This document shows positions 52,106-60,662 of a stretch of 64,000 nt of DNA, piece by piece (within the stretch, counting starts at the first letter, position 1; each line of letters starts with the position of its first letter). The notes beneath the pieces are model-generated. The model had not been told where the DNA came from. It did no database searches and was given only the letters and a program-made list of their open reading frames with translations. Source of the DNA: Allobosea sp035944375 (GTDB lineage: Bacteria; Pseudomonadota; Alphaproteobacteria; Rhizobiales; Beijerinckiaceae); the NCBI RefSeq assembly GCF_035944375.1, contig NZ_DASZBE010000030.1; one strand, given 5' to 3'. The position numbers and the translations under genes are program-made.

Positions 52106-52686
52106 AAAAAGGTTCACTTTTAAAGTAGGCGGGCGGCTTCCCGCTGAATTGAGTAGCTCACCAGGCGTCTCCCTGCGGGCCGGGCTGTCGGCGAAGCTGA
52201 AGCCCCTGCGGGTCTTCACCCATCCGGGCGTCCATCCCTGACGCAGGATGGAGCCATCGCCGAACGATCGAACGAACAACGAGCTGAATAGCGCACTCGG
52301 ACTATGGTCTGAGCGGCGGCGCGCTACGCAAATCTGGCGAGCGTCCAGGCGATCGTCCACAACGAACTGCCACGACCCAAGGCAAGTAGTAGGCGGCGCT
52401 TGCTGAGACGAGCCGCGTCACCCCGACCAACAGCACGCGGCGGCCGGGTTGTTCTCGCCGAAATGCGTCGTTGCCATGAAGCCAGGTCCACCGAGAGCAG
52501 CGCAATCCCGCTCTGATGCGATGGCGTCCTGGTCCGGTTCCGGATCTTCCACGATCAACCCGCAAGGGGTCGGCTACGCGAGCGTGCCGCCGCTGCGGCT
52601 GACGCCTTCGCGGTGATCGCGACCGGCACCGGCCCTTCGAGGAGCCATCGAGCGGGAATTGCCCCGCTCGCGGATGGAGCCTCACG
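52106..52686. other. Non-coding stretch with hairpins
   Basis: No gene is supported in these 581 bases; open frames here have low-complexity Arg/Ser-rich translations. Two clear hairpins are visible: CCATCC-N8-GGATGG near 52230-52250, and CGAGCGGG-AATTGC-CCCGCTCG at 52649-52670, which lies 17 bases before the next gene. It separates the defence island from the plasmid-core cluster. Confidence 0.5.
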
Positions 52687-52872
52687 ATGTCTAACGATCT
52701 TGTCCTTGCCCAGAGCCACGCCTTCGCACTCGCCCGCACGCTGATGGCCCCGGTTACGGTCTTTCAGGTCGATGGCGCCTACGGGGTGCTGCCGAGCGCC
52801 GAGATCGACGACGCCGACGAGCTCCACGTCATCCACGAATTCGATCCCCACGATCGTCGGCCGGCTCATTGA
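52687..52872 (+). CDS. Small acidic protein of plasmid-core cluster
   Basis: 61 aa, MSNDLVLAQSHAFALARTLM then VTVFQVDGAYGVLPSAEIDD and HVIHEFDPHDRRPAH. A GGAG site precedes the ATG by 7 bases and a perfect 8-bp hairpin (52649-52670) lies just upstream. No family recognised. The codon pattern and start signals make it credible. Confidence 0.6.
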   Translation: MSNDLVLAQSHAFALARTLMAPVTVFQVDGAYGVLPSAEIDDADELHVIHEFDPHDRRPAH

Positions 52873-53064
52873 GCCGACCACTGGTGCCGCTGGCGAGCGG
52901 CCGCCCGCAAGGGAGGCTGCGCCGCGAACGATTGATCTCATCTTCCGTCGACGGTCGATCCGCGCCCTTGCAGGCGCCGCTCTTCGCGGCGGTTGGGCTT
53001 GGACCCGCGAGATCTGCGGGAGGGACGACGCAACAGGAAAGGCCGGACTCAAGCGCCGGGAGAG

Positions 53065-54024
53065 ATGATGAAGCAACGAGAACGCGAGGAACTGAAGGGG
53101 CGCGTGCTGTGCGCGGCGGTGCTGGAGAAAGCCGGCTTCGCCATCGATCTGAAAGAGAGCACGCGCCGCGCCGTCAAGCACCGCCGCGGCAGCGACATCA
53201 TCATCGTGATCCATGAGGGTAGAGGCTGGTTCGATCCCCTGTCGGACGCCAAGGGCGATGTCTTCTCGCTGATCCAGCATCTGGATGGCGTCGCCTTCAC
53301 TGATGTGCTTGTGCGCGCGGCCGAGCTAGCCGGGTTCCAAGCGGCTGAACCCATCTGGCAGAGCCCACGAATGCAGAGGCCCATTGTCTCTCTTGCCGAA
53401 CGCTGGCGCGCCCGGCGAGACCTTCGGCCGGGCTCCGCCACCTGGCGCTACCTGCGTCAAGAACGCCATCTCCCCGAAAGCGTGCTGCGCGCCGGGACCC
53501 GGCAGCACCGGCTGCGGGAAGGACCACACGGCAGCTTATGGGCCGCCCATGTCGATGACGGCGGCATTGTCACCGGATGGGAAGAGCGCGGGCCGCAATG
53601 GCGCGGGTTTTCGACCGGCGGGATGAAGGTGCTGTTCCGGCTCGGCGCGCCCGACGCACTGAGGTTTTGCATTACCGAGGCGGCGATCGACGCGATGAGT
53701 CTCGCGGCGCTTGAGGGGCTGCGGGAAGGCAGCCTCTATCTCAGCACTGGCGGCGGCTGGTCGCCTGCGACAGATGCGGCGGTGCGAACGCTCGCCACGC
53801 GTCCCGGCGCCCAACTTGTTGCGGCGACGGACGCCAACAGCCAGGGCGAGGCGTTTGCCGGACGGTTGCGCGAGATCGCCGAGACGGCGGATTGCGACTG
53901 CATCCGCCTGACGCCGCTGGCCGATGATTGGAACGAGGCTTTGAAGGAGAAGGCGAGGGAGGAGCAGGAAAGGAGGAATGGGAGGAGAGACCTGCCGCAT
54001 ACCCGCCGGCCGCATCAAGGGTGA
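53065..54024 (+). CDS. DUF3991 / Toprim-domain protein
   Basis: 319 aa from the ATG at 53065 (MMKQREREELKGRVLCAAVL). The N-terminal part resembles DUF3991 (FAIDLKESTRRAVKHRRGSD; DAKGDVFSLIQHLDGVAFTD). A Toprim-like domain follows (RFCITEAAIDAMSLAALEGL; LVAATDANSQGEAFAGRL), where the second acidic residue of the usual DxD is Asn. No zinc finger is evident. Such genes open a conserved cluster on alphaproteobacterial plasmids; a primase-like or DNA-processing role is inferred. Confidence 0.8.
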   Translation: MMKQREREELKGRVLCAAVLEKAGFAIDLKESTRRAVKHRRGSDIIIVIHEGRGWFDPLSDAKGDVFSLIQHLDGVAFTDVLVRAAELAGFQAAEPIWQSPRMQRPIVSLAERWRARRDLRPGSATWRYLRQERHLPESVLRAGTRQHRLREGPHGSLWAAHVDDGGIVTGWEERGPQWRGFSTGGMKVLFRLGAPDALRFCITEAAIDAMSLAALEGLREGSLYLSTGGGWSPATDAAVRTLATRPGAQLVAATDANSQGEAFAGRLREIAETADCDCIRLTPLADDWNEALKEKAREEQERRNGRRDLPHTRRPHQG

Positions 54025-54166
54025 CGCTTCGCCCGGCTGCGCCGGCCCTTGACCCGGCCGGACGGCGAGGCGGCCGCGGGGGAGGGGTCAGGAAGAGCCG
54101 AAGATGATGGCGATGTCGCGAGGATGAGCCGCGCTCCGGTCTGACGAGACCAGATGGAGCCAGCCC

Positions 54167-54769
54167 ATGACCTTCTCCCCGTTCCGAAAAGTGTTTCAGG
54201 GTATCGCCGACCGGCGGCAGATGTTCCGCATGTTCGACCGCCACGCACAGCGGCTCGAGCGCAGCCAGCATGACGCCGGCTCGCTCTACGCCGGCGAATG
54301 GTTCGAGATCGGCCAAGCCGAGCACGACTATATGTTCGAGGCCCTGCCGCCAGTCATCTTGGCGGTCGATATGTTCGCGCTGCGCGAATTTCTGACCGGT
54401 TCGATCACAAGCGTTTTCTTCACATTGTGGATCGACGGCCGGGCTCGGTACTTCCACGGTTACTGCGATCTCGCCGACATCGATTCCGGCAGGCACATGC
54501 GCGAGGCGATCGTTGAGCGCGAAACCCGGCCGGTGCGGGCGATGACGCGGCAGGAGCGTCTGGAGCACATCTGGTCGAGCACCCATGCCGACTATCGCGG
54601 CTATGCCGGCGAGCGCTGGCCCGCCCCCGACCGGGGCAAGCGCACGATTACCGTCTATGGCGGCCGGCAGGGAACGACTTTGAGGCTCCTCGACGGCCTG
54701 ACGGACCAGGAGATCAGCGAAAAGCTCCCCGTGCATCTGCGCTATCTGCCCGACGCGATCGCGGCGTGA
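54167..54769 (+). CDS. DUF1419-type protein
   Basis: 200 aa. MTFSPFRKVFQGIADRRQMF, then RMFDRHAQRLERSQ, GEWFEIGQAEHDYMFEALPP, FTLWIDGRARYFHGYCDLAD: the pattern of DUF1419 proteins of rhizobial plasmids. No catalytic motif is visible. It sits between the Toprim gene and the DUF3085 gene. Function unknown. Confidence 0.7.
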   Translation: MTFSPFRKVFQGIADRRQMFRMFDRHAQRLERSQHDAGSLYAGEWFEIGQAEHDYMFEALPPVILAVDMFALREFLTGSITSVFFTLWIDGRARYFHGYCDLADIDSGRHMREAIVERETRPVRAMTRQERLEHIWSSTHADYRGYAGERWPAPDRGKRTITVYGGRQGTTLRLLDGLTDQEISEKLPVHLRYLPDAIAA

Positions 54770-54781
54770 TGGGCGCCGGCA

Positions 54782-55180
54782 ATGTTCAGCTTTTCCGTCA
54801 CGGATGTCTGCGCCGTCATCACGCGCGGACGGATCGACGCCGTCCTCAATGGCGGCTTTCGCAATCCCCATTATGGCCTCGCCCCCGGGCAGGACGAACG
54901 ACCGGGCGTGTGGCTGGTCGGCGATGAGGGCGTCTACATCATGTCCAACGGCAAGCTCGCCGAGGATCAGCGTCCACTCATCGTCTACGCCCAGGAGTGC
55001 GATCCCAAGACCAATCCCGACTATTGGCACTACAAGCGTCAGCACTTTGGCGGCGATGACGGCGTCGAGTTCCTCGACGCAGCCGAGCTGGTGAAGCTGA
55101 TCAATGCTGCGCGGTCGGCGACGCATCTCACGATCACGATGACCGACAGCGCCCTGTCGCTCGCCCTGGTCCGGCGCTGA
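54782..55180 (+). CDS. DUF3085-type protein
   Basis: 132 aa. MFSFSVTDVCAVITRGRIDA, then GGFRNPHYGLAPGQDERPGV, WLVGDEGVYIMSNGKL and YAQECDPKTNPDYWHYKRQH, the sequence pattern of DUF3085. It starts 12 bases after the DUF1419 gene, so cotranscription is likely. Function unknown. Confidence 0.75.
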   Translation: MFSFSVTDVCAVITRGRIDAVLNGGFRNPHYGLAPGQDERPGVWLVGDEGVYIMSNGKLAEDQRPLIVYAQECDPKTNPDYWHYKRQHFGGDDGVEFLDAAELVKLINAARSATHLTITMTDSALSLALVRR

Positions 55181-55291
55181 TCCGCCGGCTGAACCACCCG
55201 CCCACCACCATCCATCGCCCGCGACCATCCCTCCCGTCGGACCTGATCCGGCGAGAGCGATGGCGCGTGCTCGAACTCAGGAGAATTCGCC

Positions 55292-58200
55292 ATGGCGCAA
55301 GATCACCGCCTGAATCTCGATCCCTTCACCATCGACCTCTTCAACACCGCGCTCTCTTCGACCTTCAGCCTCGGCGTCACGGCCTTCGCCGCCGGCGGTC
55401 CGGCCAATGACGACGATGAGCCTGAGCCCACGCCGCCATCACCGGCGCAACGGATCGCTCCGCCCGCGCCACAGCCCCTGATCCGTCGCGGCGTCAATTT
55501 CGTTCTCGGTGGCGACCGTGGCCTGGCCGCGGGCTGGAAGGATCGCGCTCGCGACAGCATCGCGGCGATCCGGCTCGCCGCGCAGATCGAAGCCGAGGAG
55601 CGGCCGGCGACGCCGGACGAGCAGCGCAGGCTGATCCGCTTCACCGGCTTTGGCGCATCCGACCTCGCCAATGGCGTCTTCCCGCGGCCAGGCGAGACTG
55701 CGTTCCGGAAGGGCTGGGAGACGATCGGCGGCGCGCTGCAGGATGCGGTCAGCGACGCCGACTACGCCTCGCTGGCGCGCTGCACGCAGTACGCCCATTT
55801 CACGCCGGAGTTCATCGTCCGGGCGATCTGGGCCGGCCTGCAGCGGCTCGGCTGGCGCGGCGGCCGCGTACTCGAACCCGGCATCGGCACCGGGCTGTTC
55901 GCAGCGCTCATGCCGGAAGCGTTTCGCGATTGCGCGCATGTCACCGGCGTCGAGCTCGATCCGATCACGGCGCGGATCGCCCGGCTATTGCAGCCCCGCG
56001 CCCGCATCCTCACCGCGGACTTCGCGCGCACCGAGCTGCCTGTGAACTTCGATCTCGCCATCGGTAATCCGCCTTTTTCCGATCGCACCGTCCGCTCCGA
56101 CCGCGCCTATGGTTCGATGGGCTTGCGGCTGCACGACTACTTCATCGCGCGATCGATCGACCTGTTGAAGCCTGGCGGGCTTGCAGCCTTCGTCACCTCG
56201 CATGGCACGATGGACAAAGCGGACGCTTCGGCGCGCGAGCACATTGCTAATACCGCCGATCTCATCGCCGCCATCCGGATGCCGCAGGGAAGCTTCCGGG
56301 CCGACGCCGGGACGGACGTTGTCATCGACATCGTGTTTTTTCGTAAGCGCAAGCCCGGTGAGCCGGAAGGCGATCTGGCCTGGCTCGATCTTGAGGAGGT
56401 GCGGGCCGCCACAGCCGACGACCGCGCGATCCGCGTCAATCGCTGGTTCGCGCGCCACCCCGGCGTCGTGCTGGGCACGCACGCCCTCGCATCGGGGCCC
56501 TTCGGCGAGACCTATACCTGCATTCCACAGGCCGGCGTCGCGCTCGATGCCGCGCTGGACGCTTCCATCCAGCTCCTCCCGAAGAGCCTCTATGACGGTG
56601 AGCCGGAAGCTGTCGAGCTCGACGAAGGAGAAGCATCGGACGCGAATCTCGCATTGCCGCGGGAGGCGCGAGTCCGCGAGGGCAGCTACTTCGTTGATAC
56701 GCGTCTCGGGCTGATGCAGCTCGTCGACGGCCAGCCGGTCGCGGTGAAGGTTCGAAAGGGTCGAAGCGCCGAGGGCGTCCCGGAAAGGCACGTCCGGATC
56801 ATCCAGAAGCTGATCCCGATCCGAGACGCTGTGCGCGAGGTTCTCACGTGCCAGGAGCAGGACCGGCCTTGGAAGGATGCGCAGGTTCGTATGCGCATCG
56901 CCTGGTCGAGTTTTTTGCGGGAATTCGGCCCGATTAATCACACGACGGTCTCGATCTCGGAGGACGAGACGACCGGCGAGGTCCGCGAATCTCACCGCCG
57001 GCCGAACCTGCAGCCGTTTCTCGATGATCCCGATTGCTGGCTCGTCGCCTCGATCGAGGATTACGACCTCGATACCGATACGGCAAAGCCCGGTCCGCTG
57101 TTTAGCGAGCGCGTCATCGCGCCGCCTGCCGCGCCCGTCATCACCTGCGCCACGGACGCGCTTGCCGTCGTTCTGAACGAGCGCGGCCGGGTCGATCTCG
57201 AGCACATCGCCGAGCTGCTCCATCGGGATGTCGCCGACGTCGTCGCCGAGCTGGGCGACGCGATCTTTCAGAACCCGGCCGACGGTGCCTGGCAGATGAC
57301 GGATGCCTATCTGTCGGGGCCGGTCCGCGACAAGCTGAAGGTGGCGGAGGCTGTAGCAGCGCTCGACCCCGCTTTTGAGCGCAATGTCCGCGCGCTGGCC
57401 GCGGTCCAGCCGGCCGATCTCGGGCCGTCCGACATCACCGCGCGTCTCGGCGCGCCATGGATCCCAGCGTCCGATGTCGTCGCCTTCGTCAAGGAGACGA
57501 TGAGCGCGGAGATAACGATCCGCCACATGCCGGAACTGGCGTCATGGACGGTAGATGCGCGCCAGCTTGCCTGGCTGGCCGCAGGAACGTCCGATTGGGG
57601 CACGGGCCGTCGCCATGCCGGCGAGCTGCTGACCGACGCGCTGAACAGCCGCATCCCGCAGATCTTCGACATTGTGAAGGAGGGCGGCAGCGAGCGACGC
57701 GTGCTCAACGTCGTCGATACCGAGGCCGCCAAGGAGAAGCTGCACAAGATCAAAATCGCCTTCCAAACATGGGTCTGGTCCGATCCGGACCGGATCGACC
57801 GGCTGGCGCGAGTCTACAATGACCGCTTCAACAACATTGCGCCGCGCGCCTTCAACGGCTCGCATCTGAATCTGCCCGGCGCGAGCGGCGCCTTCACCCT
57901 CTATCCACACCAGAAGCGCGGCATCTGGCGGATCGTCGCGACTGGGTCGACCTATCTCGCCCACGCGGTCGGCGCCGGAAAGACCATGACCTTTGCTGCC
58001 GCCGTAATGGAGCAGCGTCGGCTCGGGCTGATCGCCAAGGCCATGCTGGTCGTGCCCGGCCATTGCCTGGCGCAGGTCGCGCGGGAGTTTTTGGCGCTCT
58101 ACCCGAACGCCCGCATCCTCGTCGCCGACGAGAGCAATTTTACCAAGGAGAAGCGCCACCGCTTTCTGGCGCGCGCTGCGACCGCGACCTGGGACGCGAT

Positions 58201-60391
58201 CATCATCACGCATTCGGCGTTCCGCTTCATCGACGTGCCGTCCGCCTTCGAGCAGCAGATGATCCAGGACGAACTCGAACTGTATGGGAGCCTCTTGACG
58301 AGGGTCGAGACCGACGACCGCGTCTTGCGCAAGCGGCTCGAACGCCTGAAAGAGGGCTTGAAGGAGCGGCTTGAGGCGCTGGCGACCCGCAAGGACGATC
58401 TATTGACGATCTCGGAGCTTGGCATCGACCAGATCATCGTCGACGAGGCGCAGGAGTTCCGAAAGCTCTCCTTCGCCACCAACATGTCGACGCTGAAGGG
58501 CGTCGATCCCAACGGCTCGCAGCGCGCTTGGGACCTCTATGTGAAGTCCCGCTTCGTTGAGACGAAGAACCCGGGCAGGGCGCTCGTGCTGGCGTCGGGG
58601 ACGCCGATCACCAACACGCTCGGCGAGATGTTCTCGGTGCAGCGCCTGATGGACCATGCCGCGCTGCGGCAGCGCGGGCTGCACGAGTTCGACGCCTGGG
58701 CCTCGACCTTCGGCGACACCACCACCGAACTCGAGCTGCAGCCATCTGGCAAATACAAGCCGGTCTCGCGCTTCGCGAGCTTCGTCAACGTGCCCGAACT
58801 CATCGCCATGTTCCGCTCCTTCGCGGACGTCGTGCTGCCCGACGACCTGCGGCGCTATGTGAAGGTGCCGGCGATCTCGACTGGCCGTCGTCAGATCCTG
58901 ACCTCAAAGCCGACGCCGGCTTTCCGGGCCTATCAGAGCCTGCTCGACGAACGCATCAAGGCGATCGAGATGCGCGACCGACCGCCGGAGCCCGGCGACG
59001 ACATCCTGCTCTCGGTCATCACCGACGGCCGCCACGCCGCGATCGACCTGCGCCTCGTCGATCTCGACAACGACAACGAGCCGGAGAATAAGCTGAACCT
59101 CTTGATTGGGAACGCTTTGCGCGTCTGGCGGGAGACCACGGGCGCAACCTATGTCCGGACTGACGGCAAGCCGTATGAGGTCACCGGCGCCGCGCAGATG
59201 ATTTTCTCCGACCTCGGCACGATCAACGTCGAGAAGAGCCGGGGGTTTTCTGCCTATCGCTGGATCCGCGACGAGTTGGTCCGACGCGGCGTGCCGCCCT
59301 CCGAAATCGCTTTCATGCAGGATTTTAAGAAGTCGGAAGCCAAGCAGCGGCTGTTCGGCGATGTCCGGGCCGGCAAGGTGCGCTTTCTGATCGGCTCGTC
59401 GGAAACGATGGGTACTGGTGTCAATGCGCAACTCCGCCTGAAAGCGTTGCACCATCTCGATGTGCCATGGCTGCCGTCGCAGATAGAGCAGCGGGAAGGC
59501 CGGATCGTACGGCAGGGCAACCAGCATGACGAAGTCGACATCTTCGCCTATGCGACGCAAGGCTCGCTCGACGCCACGATGTGGCAGAACAATGAGCGCA
59601 AGGCCCGCTTCATCGCTGCGGCGCTCTCTGGCGACACTTCGATCCGTCGGTTGGAGGATCTGGGCGAGGGCCAGGCCAGCCAGTTCGCCATGGCAAAGGC
59701 GATCGCGTCGGGCGATCAGCGGCTGATGCAGAAGGCCGGGCTGGAGGCCGAGATCGCCCGCCTCGAGCGTCTGCGTGCCGCACATCAGGACGATCAGTTC
59801 GCCGTGCGCCGCCAGCTTCGCGATGCCGAACGGGATAGCGCGGTCTCGACCCGCCGGATTGACGAGATTGGGCGCGACATCGAGCGCCTCGTGCCGACGG
59901 CCGCCGACGCCTTCGCGATGACCGTGGCGGGGAAGGCTTATGTGGAGCGTAAGGAGGCCGGTCGCGCCTTGCTCAAGGAGATCTTGACCCTCGTGCAGAT
60001 GCGGCAGGAGGGCGATTTGACCATCGCCACGGTCGGCGGGTTCGACCTGGAGTTCAGCGGCGAGCGCGGCGGACGCGACGGCTATCGCTATGAGACGATG
60101 TTGCTTCGCACTGGCGCTGAGCACGAGATCGATCTGCCAGTCACGGTGACGCCGCTCGGCGCCGTGTCGCGGCTCGAACACGCACTCGGGGATTTTGAGG
60201 GCGAGCGGGAAAGGTATCGGCAGCGTCTCGCGGAGGCTCAACGCAGGCTGACGTCGTATCGGTCGCGCGAGGGGGGCACGTTCGCCTTCGGCGAGGAGCT
60301 GGCGGAGAAGCGCCGACAGTTGGTCGAGATCGAAACAGCGCTGGCCAGCAATATGGACGTACCCGATGCGATGAAGACGGCCGCAGCTTGA
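55292..60391 (+). CDS. Giant DNA methylase-helicase fusion (DarB-like)
   Basis: 1,699 aa. An N6-adenine methyltransferase domain lies near 130-340: motif I VLEPGIGTGLFAALMPE near 191 and motif IV AIGNPPFSDRT near 258. A superfamily 2 (SNF2-like) helicase occupies about 870-1440: YPHQKRGIWRI, Walker A AHAVGAGKTMTFAA near 892, IIVDEAQEFRK near 1050, LASGTPITN, and QREGRIVRQGNQHDE near 1398. A C-terminal coiled coil follows (LEAEIARLERLRAAHQDDQF). This is the domain order of phage P1 DarB and related plasmid proteins that protect incoming DNA from restriction. The ATG follows AGGAG by 8 bases. Confidence 0.9.
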   Translation: MAQDHRLNLDPFTIDLFNTALSSTFSLGVTAFAAGGPANDDDEPEPTPPSPAQRIAPPAPQPLIRRGVNFVLGGDRGLAAGWKDRARDSIAAIRLAAQIEAEERPATPDEQRRLIRFTGFGASDLANGVFPRPGETAFRKGWETIGGALQDAVSDADYASLARCTQYAHFTPEFIVRAIWAGLQRLGWRGGRVLEPGIGTGLFAALMPEAFRDCAHVTGVELDPITARIARLLQPRARILTADFARTELPVNFDLAIGNPPFSDRTVRSDRAYGSMGLRLHDYFIARSIDLLKPGGLAAFVTSHGTMDKADASAREHIANTADLIAAIRMPQGSFRADAGTDVVIDIVFFRKRKPGEPEGDLAWLDLEEVRAATADDRAIRVNRWFARHPGVVLGTHALASGPFGETYTCIPQAGVALDAALDASIQLLPKSLYDGEPEAVELDEGEASDANLALPREARVREGSYFVDTRLGLMQLVDGQPVAVKVRKGRSAEGVPERHVRIIQKLIPIRDAVREVLTCQEQDRPWKDAQVRMRIAWSSFLREFGPINHTTVSISEDETTGEVRESHRRPNLQPFLDDPDCWLVASIEDYDLDTDTAKPGPLFSERVIAPPAAPVITCATDALAVVLNERGRVDLEHIAELLHRDVADVVAELGDAIFQNPADGAWQMTDAYLSGPVRDKLKVAEAVAALDPAFERNVRALAAVQPADLGPSDITARLGAPWIPASDVVAFVKETMSAEITIRHMPELASWTVDARQLAWLAAGTSDWGTGRRHAGELLTDALNSRIPQIFDIVKEGGSERRVLNVVDTEAAKEKLHKIKIAFQTWVWSDPDRIDRLARVYNDRFNNIAPRAFNGSHLNLPGASGAFTLYPHQKRGIWRIVATGSTYLAHAVGAGKTMTFAAAVMEQRRLGLIAKAMLVVPGHCLAQVAREFLALYPNARILVADESNFTKEKRHRFLARAATATWDAIIITHSAFRFIDVPSAFEQQMIQDELELYGSLLTRVETDDRVLRKRLERLKEGLKERLEALATRKDDLLTISELGIDQIIVDEAQEFRKLSFATNMSTLKGVDPNGSQRAWDLYVKSRFVETKNPGRALVLASGTPITNTLGEMFSVQRLMDHAALRQRGLHEFDAWASTFGDTTTELELQPSGKYKPVSRFASFVNVPELIAMFRSFADVVLPDDLRRYVKVPAISTGRRQILTSKPTPAFRAYQSLLDERIKAIEMRDRPPEPGDDILLSVITDGRHAAIDLRLVDLDNDNEPENKLNLLIGNALRVWRETTGATYVRTDGKPYEVTGAAQMIFSDLGTINVEKSRGFSAYRWIRDELVRRGVPPSEIAFMQDFKKSEAKQRLFGDVRAGKVRFLIGSSETMGTGVNAQLRLKALHHLDVPWLPSQIEQREGRIVRQGNQHDEVDIFAYATQGSLDATMWQNNERKARFIAAALSGDTSIRRLEDLGEGQASQFAMAKAIASGDQRLMQKAGLEAEIARLERLRAAHQDDQFAVRRQLRDAERDSAVSTRRIDEIGRDIERLVPTAADAFAMTVAGKAYVERKEAGRALLKEILTLVQMRQEGDLTIATVGGFDLEFSGERGGRDGYRYETMLLRTGAEHEIDLPVTVTPLGAVSRLEHALGDFEGERERYRQRLAEAQRRLTSYRSREGGTFAFGEELAEKRRQLVEIETALASNMDVPDAMKTAAA

Positions 60392-60568
60392 TCTGAGAGG
60401 AAGGACGGAAAGCGGACGAGGGGGGAAAATGAACCTTGCTCGCCGACCGGCCATTCCGGTGACGCTGACGCTCAACCGCCGCCGTCGCGATTCCGGCCCG
60501 TCGTCCTTCGCAGGGCTTTTGCCCCGCTCGTCCGGCCGGGCCGAGATGCTCGGCCGCAGTTGCACCGG

Positions 60569-60624
60569 CCTGTCCGCTCCGCAGGCTGGGAGAGGTCTTC
60601 GGGAAGAAGACTGAACCGGACAGG
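60569..60624 (+). other. Nested inverted repeats in leader of ParB-like gene
   Basis: Outer arms CCTGTCCG (60569-60576) and CGGACAGG (60617-60624) enclose inner arms GTCTTC (60595-60600) and GAAGAC (60606-60611). The structure ends 38 bases before the ParB-like ATG. It could be an RNA leader or a protein-binding site. The rest of 60392-60662 shows no supported gene. Confidence 0.5.
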
Positions 60625-60662
60625 TCGAGGCCATGTCCTGCACCCTCTGAAGGAGCTTCCCC

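Noticed and set aside
52302..52739. 145-codon minus-strand frame in the gap after AbiE
   Set aside because: Arg-rich, low-complexity translation in a region with no start signals; treated as non-coding.
55985..57526. 513-codon minus-strand frame, and similar ones at 53741-55228 and 58904-60673
   Set aside because: They lie opposite the Toprim, DUF and methylase-helicase genes, whose motifs are clear. Their translations have no recognisable motif.
60429..60614. 61-codon plus-strand frame before the ParB-like gene
   Set aside because: Overlaps the nested hairpins and has an Arg/Ser-rich low-complexity translation.
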